From Bradyrhizobium sp. LTSP849 (GTDB lineage: Bacteria > Pseudomonadota > Alphaproteobacteria > Rhizobiales > Xanthobacteraceae), in assembly GCF_000938255.1 (NCBI RefSeq), contig NZ_JYMR01000020.1:23674-87673 (forward strand): a stretch of DNA of 64,000 bases, in the 5' to 3' direction. This document shows, piece after piece, positions 1 through 8,434 of this stretch. Made by a program: the position numbers and the translations under genes. Position 1 is the first letter of the stretch. Each line of letters starts with the position of its first letter. The notes below the pieces were generated by a model. The model had not been told where the DNA came from and did not search any database. It worked only from the letters and a program-made list of their open reading frames with translations.

Positions 1-566
1 TCTCCGATCATGCCGCAGGTCCCGAGTTGGTACCGCTGCTCGAACGCCTGCACGCGATGTCCTCAAAACTCACGCTGGCCGTCACAATCGGCTTCTCGCG
101 CGAGATGCAGGATGCCTATGACGCAGGCCAGCTCGATGCGGTGATCGTCCGCCAGGAAGGCAGCCGGCGCGGCGGTGAAAAGCTCACCGAGGACGAATTC
201 GGCTGGTTCGCATCACGACGTTTCACTTTGCCCCTTGGTGAGCCGCTGCCGCTTGCGACGCTCGCCCCGCCCTGCGGCGTCCGCGCCATCGCCGTGCGCG
301 CGCTCGACAAGGCCGGCATCGCCTGGCGCGAGCGCTTTGTCGGCGGCGGCGTCACGGCGGTGGTCGCGGCTGCGCTCGCCGGACTTGCGATCGCACCACT
401 GGCACGACGGATCGCGCCAGCCGGGCTGGTCGATATCGGGCCTGCACACAAGCTGCCGAAACTCGGCAGCTCCAAGGTGATGCTGCATTCGAAGGTCAGC
501 GATCCCGCAAAGCTGGCGGCGCTGCGCGCGGTGGCAGCGACGTTTCGCAGTGTGGCAGCAGGATGA
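1..566 (+). CDS. LysR-family transcriptional regulator, C-terminal part (5' truncated by window edge)
   Basis: The frame is open from the first bases of the window and ends at TGA 564-566, leaving about 187 residues. What remains looks like the substrate-binding domain of a LysR regulator: a segment ending in DAVIVRQEGSRRGG, the FGWFASRRFTLPLGEPLPLA stretch typical of the second alpha/beta subdomain, and GGGVTAVVAAALAGLAIAPLARR, which resembles the closing helix of the effector cleft. The helix-turn-helix end lies off the window. The only start-like codon near the edge (TTG at 27) is internal to the domain and is not a true start. The effector and target genes cannot be inferred. Confidence 0.75.
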   Translation, partial: SDHAAGPELVPLLERLHAMSSKLTLAVTIGFSREMQDAYDAGQLDAVIVRQEGSRRGGEKLTEDEFGWFASRRFTLPLGEPLPLATLAPPCGVRAIAVRALDKAGIAWRERFVGGGVTAVVAAALAGLAIAPLARRIAPAGLVDIGPAHKLPKLGSSKVMLHSKVSDPAKLAALRAVAATFRSVAAG

Positions 567-578
567 CGCCGCGCGCTC

Positions 579-2015
579 TCACAAGATCGCCTCGAACGCG
601 CTGCGCAACGTTTCGTGCCGAAACACAAAGCCGCGGCTGAGCGCCTTGTTCGGCAGCACGCGCTGGCCGCCGAGCAGGAGTTCGTCGGCAAGGCCGCCGC
701 CGATCCGGCGCAGCAGGCCGCCGGGGATGCGGAACACGGCGGGCCGATGCAGGCGGCGGCCGAGCTCCTCGGTGAATTTTGCGTTGGTGACGGGGATCGG
801 CGCGGTGGCATTGACGGGGCCGGCGAGATCGGGCGTTGCCACCACATAAGCGATCAGCCGGATGAGGTCGTCGCGCTCGATCCACGACATCCACTGCCGC
901 CCGGTGCCGAGGGGACCGCCGAGGCCGAACTCGAACGGCGTCAGCATGCGCGTGATGAAGCCTCCTTCCGTGCCCAGCACGAGGCCGATGCGCAAACAGA
1001 CTACGCGAACGCCGAGCTCCTCCGCCGGCCGCGCCGCTTTCTCCCAGGCCGCACACAGCTCGTGGCTGAAGCAGGCGTGCGATTTCGCGGACTCCGTCAG
1101 CACCTGGTCGGCCCACAAGCCGTACCAGCCGATCGCGGAGCCGCTGACGAGCACATCGGGCTTGTGGTCGAGCCGCGCGATCAGTTTTACGATCTCACCG
1201 GTCATGTCGATGCGCGAGTTGATAATTTTCGCGCGCTTCGCCTCGGTCCACAGACCGTTGCCGATCGGCTCGCCGGCGAGATTGACGATGGCGTCGATAT
1301 GCGTGTCCGAGACGAGCTGATCGAGGCTAGTGATCAGCGTAACCGGCGGCGGCAACATCTCGGCCTTGGCGGGGTTGCGGATCACCGCGATGACGTGATG
1401 CCCTGCCCCGCTGAGGCTTGCTGCAAGGCGGCTCCCGATGAAGCCGGTCGCGCCGGTGATCAGCACGGTCTTGCGGCCTGGAATTTTGTCAACAAGTCCG
1501 TGTGCGGGCACGCTCTTCATGCGGCCGAGCCGGCGCATCGCCGCAAAATCCCTGATACCACAGAGCGCCGCGCCGACCGCGCAGGCCGTCGCGGCAACGC
1601 TAAGCAGGCCCTGGTACACGACGGTCACCCCGAAGGGCTGCATCGCCCAATCGATCAGCACGGGCAACAGCAGCACCAGGATGGCGCCGTAGTTGATCGC
1701 CAGTAGGGTGTGATTGATCCGCTCGCTCGGCGGCAGCTTCCGGCTCAGATCCTCCTCGACAAAATCCATCAGCGTGATGACGATCTCGGCGACCAGGACT
1801 GCGACGATCAGCAGCGCCAGCAAGCCATAAACCTCGAGCCAGCCTAGCAGCAGGAACAACAGCGCATAGAGCATGTTGCGGATGCCGTGCAGCTTCAGTT
1901 CAAAACGCTGCGAGGGGCGCCAGGCCAGGCGCTCGGTGAATTCGTGGTGATAGAAGGTGTCGAACACGCCCATCACGATCTGAATAGCGATGAGGGTCCA
2001 CAACAGCGGCGTCAT
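579..2015 (-). CDS. Membrane domain fused to TIGR01777-type NAD(P)-dependent epimerase/SDR
   Basis: The protein has 478 residues. Residues 1 to about 170 are hydrophobic with several predicted membrane helices (LLWTLIAIQIVMGVFDTFYH near the start). From about 183 a nucleotide-binding fold begins with TVLITGATGFIGSRLAA, followed by NLAGEPI and GSAIGWYG, which are hallmarks of the TIGR01777 (YfcH-like) extended SDR family. The C-terminal segment RVLPNKALSRGFVFRH is also typical of that family. The start ATG overlaps the stop of the DUF4166 gene upstream (ATGA), so the two are translationally coupled within the operon headed by the GbsR-like regulator. YfcH-family substrates are unknown; the membrane fusion suggests activity on a lipid or membrane-bound substrate (inference). 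Confidence 0.85.
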   Translation of the reverse strand: MTPLLWTLIAIQIVMGVFDTFYHHEFTERLAWRPSQRFELKLHGIRNMLYALLFLLLGWLEVYGLLALLIVAVLVAEIVITLMDFVEEDLSRKLPPSERINHTLLAINYGAILVLLLPVLIDWAMQPFGVTVVYQGLLSVAATACAVGAALCGIRDFAAMRRLGRMKSVPAHGLVDKIPGRKTVLITGATGFIGSRLAASLSGAGHHVIAVIRNPAKAEMLPPPVTLITSLDQLVSDTHIDAIVNLAGEPIGNGLWTEAKRAKIINSRIDMTGEIVKLIARLDHKPDVLVSGSAIGWYGLWADQVLTESAKSHACFSHELCAAWEKAARPAEELGVRVVCLRIGLVLGTEGGFITRMLTPFEFGLGGPLGTGRQWMSWIERDDLIRLIAYVVATPDLAGPVNATAPIPVTNAKFTEELGRRLHRPAVFRIPGGLLRRIGGGLADELLLGGQRVLPNKALSRGFVFRHETLRSAFEAIL

Positions 2016-2665
2016 GATACGGCCTCCCTGAACATTGCGGACTGGTGGATCAGCGCGCCGTAACGCGGATGAACGACATCGAGAGTGAAGCGGAAGGCGC
2101 CCTCGCCGAGATCGCTATGCGTCACCGTGAGATCGCCCGGCGTGAGCCATTGCGGCAGCGGGATCCACAAGCTTCCGAACTGGAGGCCGTAGCCGGCGCT
2201 TCGGAAGGTCAGCGTCTGGCCTTCGACCACGATGCGCAGCGCCATCGAGACGCCGAAGCCGACATACTCTTCGAGCCCGGAGCGTTTGGCGGAATGGATC
2301 ACTTGCGGAAAGCCGCGCTTGCGCGCGCAGATGCGGGTCCAGGTCTGGCCGCCGGTTGCGCCGTCCTCGGTGACGGTGACGATCATGGGCACACCGGTGT
2401 CGCGGCCGGTCGGCAGCGGACCGCCGATCAGACGCGCGGCTTGGGCGAACCACCAGCCGATGTCGCTGAAGCCGACCTCGTCGACCACGCCGACATAGAC
2501 GACGCTGTCGCCATCGGCGACGCGTTTGGAAAAGCGCCGCCAGGTCGCGAGCGGCAGGCGGCCCCAATCCTCGTCCGACAACAGTGCGCGAAAACGCCGA
2601 TCGTCGAGCAGTTTGATGTGAGCGGAAGGAGGTGCGTTGGAGCCTGATAATCTTGCCGACGTCAT
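2012..2665 (-). CDS. DUF4166 domain protein
   Basis: The protein has 217 residues. It matches the DUF4166 pattern: an N-terminal LLDDRRFRALLSDEDWGRLP, a central GPLPTGRDTGVPMIVTVTED, then GQTWTRICARKRGFPQVIHS and a C-terminal beta-rich part. The frame stays open upstream, but that region is the C-terminus of the regulator gene read in another frame. ATG 2665 is preferred because a strong GGGGAGGG ribosome-binding site precedes it. It sits 17 bp after the regulator stop and overlaps the next gene by 4 nt. DUF4166 is often found next to, or fused with, dehydrogenases of the saccharopine-dehydrogenase or SDR type, which agrees with the coupled SDR gene. Function unknown; the call is at family level. 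Confidence 0.8.
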   Translation of the reverse strand: MTSARLSGSNAPPSAHIKLLDDRRFRALLSDEDWGRLPLATWRRFSKRVADGDSVVYVGVVDEVGFSDIGWWFAQAARLIGGPLPTGRDTGVPMIVTVTEDGATGGQTWTRICARKRGFPQVIHSAKRSGLEEYVGFGVSMALRIVVEGQTLTFRSAGYGLQFGSLWIPLPQWLTPGDLTVTHSDLGEGAFRFTLDVVHPRYGALIHQSAMFREAVS

Positions 2666-2682
2666 CGCAACCCTCCCCAACG

Positions 2683-3240
2683 CTATTTGGCTTTGCCCAG
2701 CGGCAGCAAATTGGCGATCTTCTCGCCAAGCCGCATCAAGGCGACCAGCCGCGGCCGCGGCACTTTCAGCATCTGCATGAACCAGTGGTCGGCGAGCTCG
2801 GTGAAGGCGAGCATCTCCTTCAGCCGTTTGCTCGCGACCGGACTGATGGCCGGATCGTCGGCGGCGTCGGACACGCAGGCCCTGAGCGCCGTGATCGCCG
2901 GATCGAGCTCCCGCTCCTTGCGCCGCGCCGCGATCCGCGCCGCGACCTCCCAGATGTCGGTCTCGGCCTCGTAATGATCGCGGCGGTCGCCGAGGATCGG
3001 CGCCCGACGGATCAGGTTCCAGGCGAGCAGCTCCTTGATCGAGTTGGAGACGTTGGAGCGCGCCATGCCGAGCGTGTCGGCGATGTCCTCGGCGGTCATC
3101 GGCGCTTCCGCCAGATAGAGCAGCCCGTGGATCTGGCTGACCGAGCGGTTGACGCCCCACCCGTCGCCCATATCGCCCCAATGCAGGATGAAGCGCTCGA
3201 CGGCGACGGGGAGTTTCTTCTTTCCGGTTGTTTCTGTCAT
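2683..3240 (-). CDS. GbsR/MarR-type transcriptional regulator
   Basis: The protein has 185 residues, the usual size for the GbsR branch of MarR-like winged-helix regulators. It begins VERFILHWGDMGDGWGVNRS, then SQIHGLLYLAEAPMTAEDIA and the recognition region LGMARSNVSNSIKELLAWNL, all typical of COG1510. A longer frame exists upstream, but ATG 3240 is chosen because it gives the family N-terminus and follows directly on a strong promoter (TTGACA, 17 bp, GATATT). It is the first gene of a three-gene leftward operon with the DUF4166 and SDR genes. A perfect palindrome covers its start codon, suggesting autorepression. The ligand is unknown; choline is the ligand of Bacillus GbsR but nothing here points to choline. 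Confidence 0.85.
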   Translation of the reverse strand: MTETTGKKKLPVAVERFILHWGDMGDGWGVNRSVSQIHGLLYLAEAPMTAEDIADTLGMARSNVSNSIKELLAWNLIRRAPILGDRRDHYEAETDIWEVAARIAARRKERELDPAITALRACVSDAADDPAISPVASKRLKEMLAFTELADHWFMQMLKVPRPRLVALMRLGEKIANLLPLGKAK

Positions 3241-3275
3241 AACAGAAATATCTGACGAGACTGTGCCGATGTCAA
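3231..3275 (-). promoter_or_regulatory. Promoter with overlapping palindromic operator of the GbsR-like operon
   Basis: Reading leftward there is a perfect -35 TTGACA (3270-3275), a 17-bp spacer and a -10-like GATATT (3247-3252). Just downstream is a perfect 7-bp inverted repeat, TTTCTGT (3231-3237) and ACAGAAA (3242-3248), with a 4-bp spacer that contains part of the regulator's ATG. Transcription would start close to or at the ATG, so the mRNA may be leaderless, and bound repressor would block both -10 and start. That the gene product binds this palindrome is inferred from its position. Confidence 0.6.
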
Positions 3276-3393
3276 GCGGTCCGCGCACAGCTTTCCATGC
3301 ATACGGACCAGCGTACTTGCCTAAAATTGTTCCAGGGACCGGGAACAAATGGGTCCATCCCACGTTTGCACCGGTCGAGGCGGGGTTTCAGGA

Positions 3394-4914
3394 ATGTTCA
3401 AAAAGTCCAGTCAACTGCGAGACTTGTTCGAAAGCGAACGCAGTTTCCGGCTGTTGGTTGAAGGGGTTGCCGACTACGCCCTGTACATGCTCGACCCCTC
3501 GGGGATCGTCACGAGCTGGAACATCGGCGGCGAGCGCATCAAGGGCTATTCATCCGAAGAGATCGTCGGTCAGCATTTTTCCCGCTTCTACACCGAGGTC
3601 GATCGGGCCAACGGCAAGCCTGCGCGGGCGCTCGGCATTGCCCGGGACAAGGGCCGCTACGAGGAGGAAGGCTGGCGCGTCCGCAAGGACGGCACCTTCT
3701 TCTGGGCGAGCGTCGTGATCGACCCGATCTATGAGGACGACCGGCTCATCGGGTATGCCAAGATCACGCGCGACATCACCGAACGCCGCAACACCCAGGT
3801 CAAGCTCGAGGTGATGCAGAAACAGCTCGCCGAGTCCCAGAAGTTCGACGCGCTCGGCCAGCTCACCGGCGGCGTTGCGCACGACTTCAACAACCTCCTG
3901 ATGATCATCAGCGGCAGCCTTCACATCCTGAAGAGGGACGCCGCCGACGACGCCAAGCTTCAGCGCGCGATCTCGGCGATCGAGACCGCGACCAAGCGCG
4001 GCGCCGCGCTGACCAGTCAGCTCCTGACCTTCGCGCGGCGTCAGAGCGTCAATCCGCAGGCGATCGATTTTACCGATCGCATCGCGGCGATCCGCGAGGT
4101 GCTCGATGCCGGCGTCGGCAGTTCCGTGCGTCTTGCTTTCGACATCGACCGCGATGTCTGGCCGATCAGGACCGACGCCTCCGAGCTCGAGACGGCGCTG
4201 CTCAATCTCGTCATCAATGCCCGCGATGCGATGCCCGACGGCGGCACGGTGACGATCAGCGCCCGCAACGTCGCGCTGGACGAGACGCTGCCGACCGGCG
4301 AATTCGTCGCGATCGACGTCGCCGACACCGGGCTCGGGATTCCCTCCGACGTCATCGACAAGATTTTCGAGCCGTTCTTCACCACCAAGCCGATCGGCAA
4401 GGGCACGGGTCTCGGTCTATCCCAAGTGCATGGCTTCGCGCACCAGGCCGGCGGCACCGTGAAGGTCGCAAGTGAGCTCGGCAAAGGCACCACCTTCACC
4501 ATCCTATTGCCGCGCGGAACGGACGCGCCGGTGCGGGAAACGGCAGAGGCATCGTCGTTCCGCGGCAGTGGCACAGTGCTGCTGGTCGAGGATAATCCCG
4601 AGGTCGCGACTGTCAGCATCGGCTTGCTGGAGCAGCTCGGCTACCGCGTCCGCCGCGTCTCCGATGCAGAATCGGCGCTGCGCGAGCTTGAGCACAACGG
4701 CGTCGACTTCGTGTTCTCTGACATCGTCATGCCCGGCAAGATGGATGGGCTCGGCCTCGCCCATCATCTGCGCCAGATCCACCCCGGCCTGCCGATCCTG
4801 CTCGCCACCGGCTACAGCGAAGCCGCAGCCGACGTCCGCGGCGATTTTCCGATCCTGCGCAAGCCTTACGAGATCCACGAGCTGAGCGAGGCGATTTCGA
4901 AGCTGCCGCGATAA
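3394..4914 (+). CDS. PAS-domain hybrid sensor histidine kinase
   Basis: The protein has 506 residues and no membrane segment, so it is a cytosolic sensor. A PAS domain spans about 20-130 and ends in KITRDITERR. A HisKA domain follows, with phospho-acceptor His163 in GGVAHDFNNLL. The ATPase domain carries the N-box NLVINARDAM, the G1 box DTGLGIP, FEPFFTTK and GKGTGLGLS. The C-terminal receiver domain (about 390-506) has phospho-acceptor Asp443 in FSDIVMPG. ATG 3394 was preferred over an in-frame ATG at 3349 because the PAS-proximal helix starts here and a GAGGCGGGG tract lies upstream. It is divergent from the GbsR operon, and no partner regulator is adjacent. The signal is unknown. Confidence 0.88.
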   Translation: MFKKSSQLRDLFESERSFRLLVEGVADYALYMLDPSGIVTSWNIGGERIKGYSSEEIVGQHFSRFYTEVDRANGKPARALGIARDKGRYEEEGWRVRKDGTFFWASVVIDPIYEDDRLIGYAKITRDITERRNTQVKLEVMQKQLAESQKFDALGQLTGGVAHDFNNLLMIISGSLHILKRDAADDAKLQRAISAIETATKRGAALTSQLLTFARRQSVNPQAIDFTDRIAAIREVLDAGVGSSVRLAFDIDRDVWPIRTDASELETALLNLVINARDAMPDGGTVTISARNVALDETLPTGEFVAIDVADTGLGIPSDVIDKIFEPFFTTKPIGKGTGLGLSQVHGFAHQAGGTVKVASELGKGTTFTILLPRGTDAPVRETAEASSFRGSGTVLLVEDNPEVATVSIGLLEQLGYRVRRVSDAESALRELEHNGVDFVFSDIVMPGKMDGLGLAHHLRQIHPGLPILLATGYSEAAADVRGDFPILRKPYEIHELSEAISKLPR

Positions 4915-4919
4915 AGCTG

Positions 4920-5219
4920 CTACACCGTCGGTAACACCGAAAATGCTTCCCCTGCCCTGCGCAGGTTCAACTCGTCCACATTGGCGGTCTCGCTGGTGAC
5001 ATTGTCGACGCGCGAGGACGGCGGGCCGTGGCGGCACAGTGCCACCATGTCGGCGACGTGATTCGGCACGCCAGCGAACAGTGCCTCGACGCTGCCGTCG
5101 CGGCGGTTGCGGACCCAACCTTCAAGCCCGCAGGCCACTGCCTGGGACTCGACCCAAGCCCGATAGCCGACGCCCTGGACGCGGCCGCTGATCATGACCT
5201 GGAGGATCACCCGGCTCAT
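4920..5219 (-). CDS. acyP: Acylphosphatase
   Basis: The protein has 99 residues, standard for acylphosphatase (EC 3.6.1.7), which hydrolyses acyl phosphates in the cytosol. The two family signatures are intact: GRVQGVGYR with the phosphate-binding Arg20, and GWVRNRRDGSVEA with the catalytic Asn38. It overlaps the upstream oxaloacetate-decarboxylase-like gene by 4 nt (ATGA), so the two are co-translated. Its stop lies 6 bp from the convergent hybrid kinase. The metabolic link between the two operon members is not obvious. Confidence 0.93.
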   Translation of the reverse strand: MSRVILQVMISGRVQGVGYRAWVESQAVACGLEGWVRNRRDGSVEALFAGVPNHVADMVALCRHGPPSSRVDNVTSETANVDELNLRRAGEAFSVLPTV

Positions 5220-6082
5220 TTTTTTAGCCCGAGAAAGTCGGCGCTGCGCGCCTTGACGTCAGACTCGCGCATGACGCGGCCATTCAACTCGGACGATGCG
5301 AGACCCCTGAGCGCTTTCGGCGGCGTGCCCTCGCGCAGCGCCTTCAGGGTGTCGTAAACGGCTTGTGTCGCGGCCGCGATCGGCGCATGGCCCTGGAGTG
5401 CGATGCGCACGCGCTGGGCGGCGAGATAGTCGAGCGCGTTCAATTCCTCCGGCGCGCCGCCCAGCACGATTGGCAGCTTCGTAGCGGCGACAATCGCCTC
5501 GAACTCGGCACGCGACTTGATGCCCGTGAAGAACAGCGCATCGACACCGGTGGCCTCATAGGCTTGCGCGCGGCGGATGGTGTCGTCGAGCGAGCTGATC
5601 GAGGCCGCGCCGGTGCGGCCCATGATGACAAGCGAGGGATCGCTGCGGCCGCTGAGTGCCGCCTTCATCTTGCCGACGCCTTCTTCCAGCGAGATCAACT
5701 GCGCTTTCGTCTCGCCGAAAGCCCCCGGCAGCAACGTGTCCTCGACGGTGAGGCCGGCAGCGCCCGCCGTCTCCAGCTCCTGCACCGTGCGGCGCACGTT
5801 GAGTGCATTGCCATAGCCGTGGTCGGCATCGACCAGCACCGGCAGCGCCGCCGCCCGCGACATCCGCCGCATCTGCTCGGCAAGCTCCGTGAGCGTGATC
5901 AGCGTGATATCAGGGTCGCCGAGCACGGCGAGCGAAGCGACCGAACCGCCGAACATACCGAGCGGAAAGCCGAGGTCCTCGGCAATGCGGATCGAGATGG
6001 CATCGTAGACCGAGCCGGGATGGATGCAGGCCGAGCCCGACAGGATCGATCGCAGTTTTTCGCGGCGGGAACGGAAGGCCAT
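5216..6082 (-). CDS. Isocitrate lyase/PEP mutase superfamily protein, likely oxaloacetate decarboxylase
   Basis: The protein has 288 residues. It shows the alpha/beta-barrel features of the ICL/PEPM superfamily: PGSVYDAISIRIAEDLGF near the N-terminus, MFGGSVASLAVLGDPD, the metal-binding VDADHGYGNALNV and the VEDTLLP segment. These resemble the Pseudomonas PA4872 type of oxaloacetate decarboxylase (EC 4.1.1.112, oxaloacetate to pyruvate and CO2, Mg-dependent). The KKCGH-like signature of true isocitrate lyases is absent. It is the first gene of a pair with acylphosphatase. The exact substrate is inferred from family resemblance; a related C-C lyase such as methylisocitrate lyase-like is possible but less likely. 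Confidence 0.8.
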   Translation of the reverse strand: MAFRSRREKLRSILSGSACIHPGSVYDAISIRIAEDLGFPLGMFGGSVASLAVLGDPDITLITLTELAEQMRRMSRAAALPVLVDADHGYGNALNVRRTVQELETAGAAGLTVEDTLLPGAFGETKAQLISLEEGVGKMKAALSGRSDPSLVIMGRTGAASISSLDDTIRRAQAYEATGVDALFFTGIKSRAEFEAIVAATKLPIVLGGAPEELNALDYLAAQRVRIALQGHAPIAAATQAVYDTLKALREGTPPKALRGLASSELNGRVMRESDVKARSADFLGLKK

Positions 6083-6121
6083 GGTGCTGTCTCGATTGGG
6101 TCACGGAGGCCGCAGCATACT

Positions 6122-6212
6122 CCGTCATTGCGAGCGAAGCGAAGCAATCCAGGAATGCATCCGCGGACACAGACTGGATTGCTTCGTCGCTAAGGGCTCC
6201 TCGCAATGACGG
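6122..6212. repeat. Palindromic intergenic repeat (Bradyrhizobium-type, GTCATTGCGAG family)
   Basis: Two nested inverted pairs: CGTCATTGCGAG (6123-6134) with CTCGCAATGACGG (6200-6212), and GAAGCAATCCAG (6141-6152) with CTGGATTGCTTC (6174-6185). It fills most of the gap between the decarboxylase-like gene and pccA. A decayed copy is found at 63231-63292. Such elements are dispersed in many copies in Bradyrhizobium and Rhodopseudomonas genomes. Confidence 0.85.
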
Positions 6213-6248
6213 CGCTTGGGGAGACCGACCGCCTACCCCACTCACACC

Positions 6249-8264
6249 CTACGCAAACTCCAAAATCAGCGCATCCACCGCGAGCGTTGCGCCGGCGCTG
6301 GCGTGGACTTTCTTCACGGTGCCGTCCTGCTCGGCGCGGAGCACGTTCTGCATCTTCATGGCTTCGACGACCGCGAGCGTCTCGCCGGCCTTGACCTCCT
6401 GCCCCTCGGTCACCGCGATCGAGACCACGAGGCCGGGCATCGGACAAAGCAGCTTCTTGCCGGTGTCGGAGGCCGTCGTCACCGGCATCAGCCGTGCCGA
6501 CGCGGCTTCCGCTTCGGTCCAGACATAGACCGGCACCTCGACGCCCTGATGCGCGAGGCGGATGCCGTTCGCGATCGGGCGCGCCTGCACCGCGACGACG
6601 TGGCCGTCGATGGTGCCTTGCCAGACCGGATCGCCCGGCTTCCACGGCGACTGCAACAGATGCGCATTGCCGGTCTTACCGTCGGCATCGACGAAGCGCA
6701 CCGCGATCGCATCGCCCTCGCGCGCGACCTCAAGCAGGATCTCCTGGCGGTCGAGCCACACCGCGCGACGACGCTCGCGCTGCACGACGCGGCCGCCCAT
6801 CTGGCCCGAGATCTGCCGCTTGCGTTCGCCGAGCACGTGATCGATCGCGGCGCCGACCGCCGCAATGCGACGCGCGACCTCGCCTTCCGGCGCGCGCACA
6901 GCAAATCCCTTGGGGAATTCTTCCGCGATGAACCCGGTCGAGAGGTTGCCCTCGCGCCAGCGCGGATGGTGCATCAGCGCCGCCAGGAACGGGATGTTGT
7001 GGCGGATGCCGTCGACATAGAACGAGTCCAGCGCGGTCGCCTGCGCCTCGATCGCCGCGGCGCGCGAGGGCGCATGGGTGACGAGCTTGGCGATCATCGG
7101 ATCGTAATGGATCGAGATCTCGCCGCCCTCCTGCACGCCGGTGTCGTTGCGGACGGTGATGCCGTCCTTGCTCACTTCCGCCGGCGGGCGATACTTCACC
7201 AGGCGCCCGATCGACGGCAGGAAGTTGCGGAAGGGATCTTCGGCGTAGAGGCGCGATTCCACAGCCCAGCCCTTGAGCGAGACGTCCTTCTGCGCAAGCG
7301 CAAGCTTCTCGCCGGCGGCAACGCGGATCATCTGCTCGACGAGGTCGACGCCGGTGACGAGCTCGGTGACGGGATGCTCGACCTGGAGACGCGTGTTCAT
7401 TTCCAGGAAGAAGAAGCTCTTGTCTTGCCCTGCGACGAATTCGACGGTGCCGGCAGAATCGTAATTTACGGCCTTGGCCAGCGCGACCGCCTGCTCGCCC
7501 ATCTTGCGGCGGGTGGCTTCATCGAGCAGCGGCGACGGCGCTTCCTCGATGACCTTCTGGTTGCGGCGCTGGATCGAGCATTCGCGCTCGCCGAGATAGA
7601 TGACGTTGCCGTGCTTGTCGCCCAGCACCTGGATCTCGATGTGGCGGGGATTGACGATGAATTTTTCGACGAAGACACGGTCGTCACCGAATGAGGCCTT
7701 GGCCTCGGCCTTGGCGAGATTAAAACCCTCGGCGACCTCGGCCTTCGAATGCGCAATGCGCATGCCCTTGCCGCCGCCGCCGGCGGAGGCCTTGATCATC
7801 ACGGGATAGCCGATCTCGTCGGAGATGCGCACCGCGTGCTTGTCGTCCTCGATCACACCGAGATAGCCGGGCACGGTCGAGACCTTGGCCTTGGCGGCGG
7901 CCTTCTTGGATTCGATCTTGTCGCCCATCGCCGCGATCGCGCCCGGGTTCGGGCCGATGAAGACGATGCCGGCCGCCTCCAGCGCGCGCGGAAACGCCTC
8001 GCGCTCGGACAGGAAGCCATAACCGGGATGCACGGCCTCGGCGCCGGTCTTGCGGCAGGCCTCGACGATCTTCTCGATCACCAGATAGCTCTCGGCGGCA
8101 GCGGGCGGGCCGATCAAAACGGCCTCGTCGGCCATCTCGACATGGAGGGCATCGCGGTCGGCCTCGGAATAGACCGCAACCGTCTGAATTCCCATGCGGC
8201 GAGCGGTCTTGATGACCCGGCAGGCGATTTCGCCGCGATTGGCGATCAGAATGCGTTTGAACAT
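6249..8264 (-). CDS. pccA: Propionyl/acetyl-CoA carboxylase, biotin-carrying alpha subunit
   Basis: The protein has 671 residues and carries all three expected parts. The biotin carboxylase domain (about 1-450) begins FKRILIANRGEIACRVIKTA and contains SAGGGGKGMR (ATP-grasp) and FLEMNTRLQVEHPVTE. A middle BT-like region follows, and then the C-terminal biotinyl domain with VEAMKMQN, where Lys637 is the biotin site, 35 residues from the end as usual. Length and domain order fit the alpha chain of propionyl-CoA carboxylase (propionyl-CoA to methylmalonyl-CoA) rather than AccC, which lacks the biotinyl domain. The beta subunit is not in this window. A methylcrotonyl- or geranyl-CoA carboxylase alpha chain is the main alternative. 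Confidence 0.88.
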   Translation of the reverse strand: MFKRILIANRGEIACRVIKTARRMGIQTVAVYSEADRDALHVEMADEAVLIGPPAAAESYLVIEKIVEACRKTGAEAVHPGYGFLSEREAFPRALEAAGIVFIGPNPGAIAAMGDKIESKKAAAKAKVSTVPGYLGVIEDDKHAVRISDEIGYPVMIKASAGGGGKGMRIAHSKAEVAEGFNLAKAEAKASFGDDRVFVEKFIVNPRHIEIQVLGDKHGNVIYLGERECSIQRRNQKVIEEAPSPLLDEATRRKMGEQAVALAKAVNYDSAGTVEFVAGQDKSFFFLEMNTRLQVEHPVTELVTGVDLVEQMIRVAAGEKLALAQKDVSLKGWAVESRLYAEDPFRNFLPSIGRLVKYRPPAEVSKDGITVRNDTGVQEGGEISIHYDPMIAKLVTHAPSRAAAIEAQATALDSFYVDGIRHNIPFLAALMHHPRWREGNLSTGFIAEEFPKGFAVRAPEGEVARRIAAVGAAIDHVLGERKRQISGQMGGRVVQRERRRAVWLDRQEILLEVAREGDAIAVRFVDADGKTGNAHLLQSPWKPGDPVWQGTIDGHVVAVQARPIANGIRLAHQGVEVPVYVWTEAEAASARLMPVTTASDTGKKLLCPMPGLVVSIAVTEGQEVKAGETLAVVEAMKMQNVLRAEQDGTVKKVHASAGATLAVDALILEFA

Positions 8265-8434
8265 GCTTTTCTTGAGTCTCGACCTTGGGCGGGACCCTTC
8301 CCTGACCGTTGGGGCCTATGGGGATGGGCCGTGTGGCTCCCGTGGTACATCAAAATGGGGCGGAGGCAACGGTCAAAATCCACCTCCCTGGGTACCAGAC
8401 CGGGGCCTAACCGGCCCTGCCGAGCCCCCAGCTT

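Noticed and set aside
8265..8434. Gap between pccA and the metallopeptidase gene considered for a structured RNA
   Set aside because: Short GC-rich segments can pair, but no consistent stem set or known riboswitch core could be recognised.
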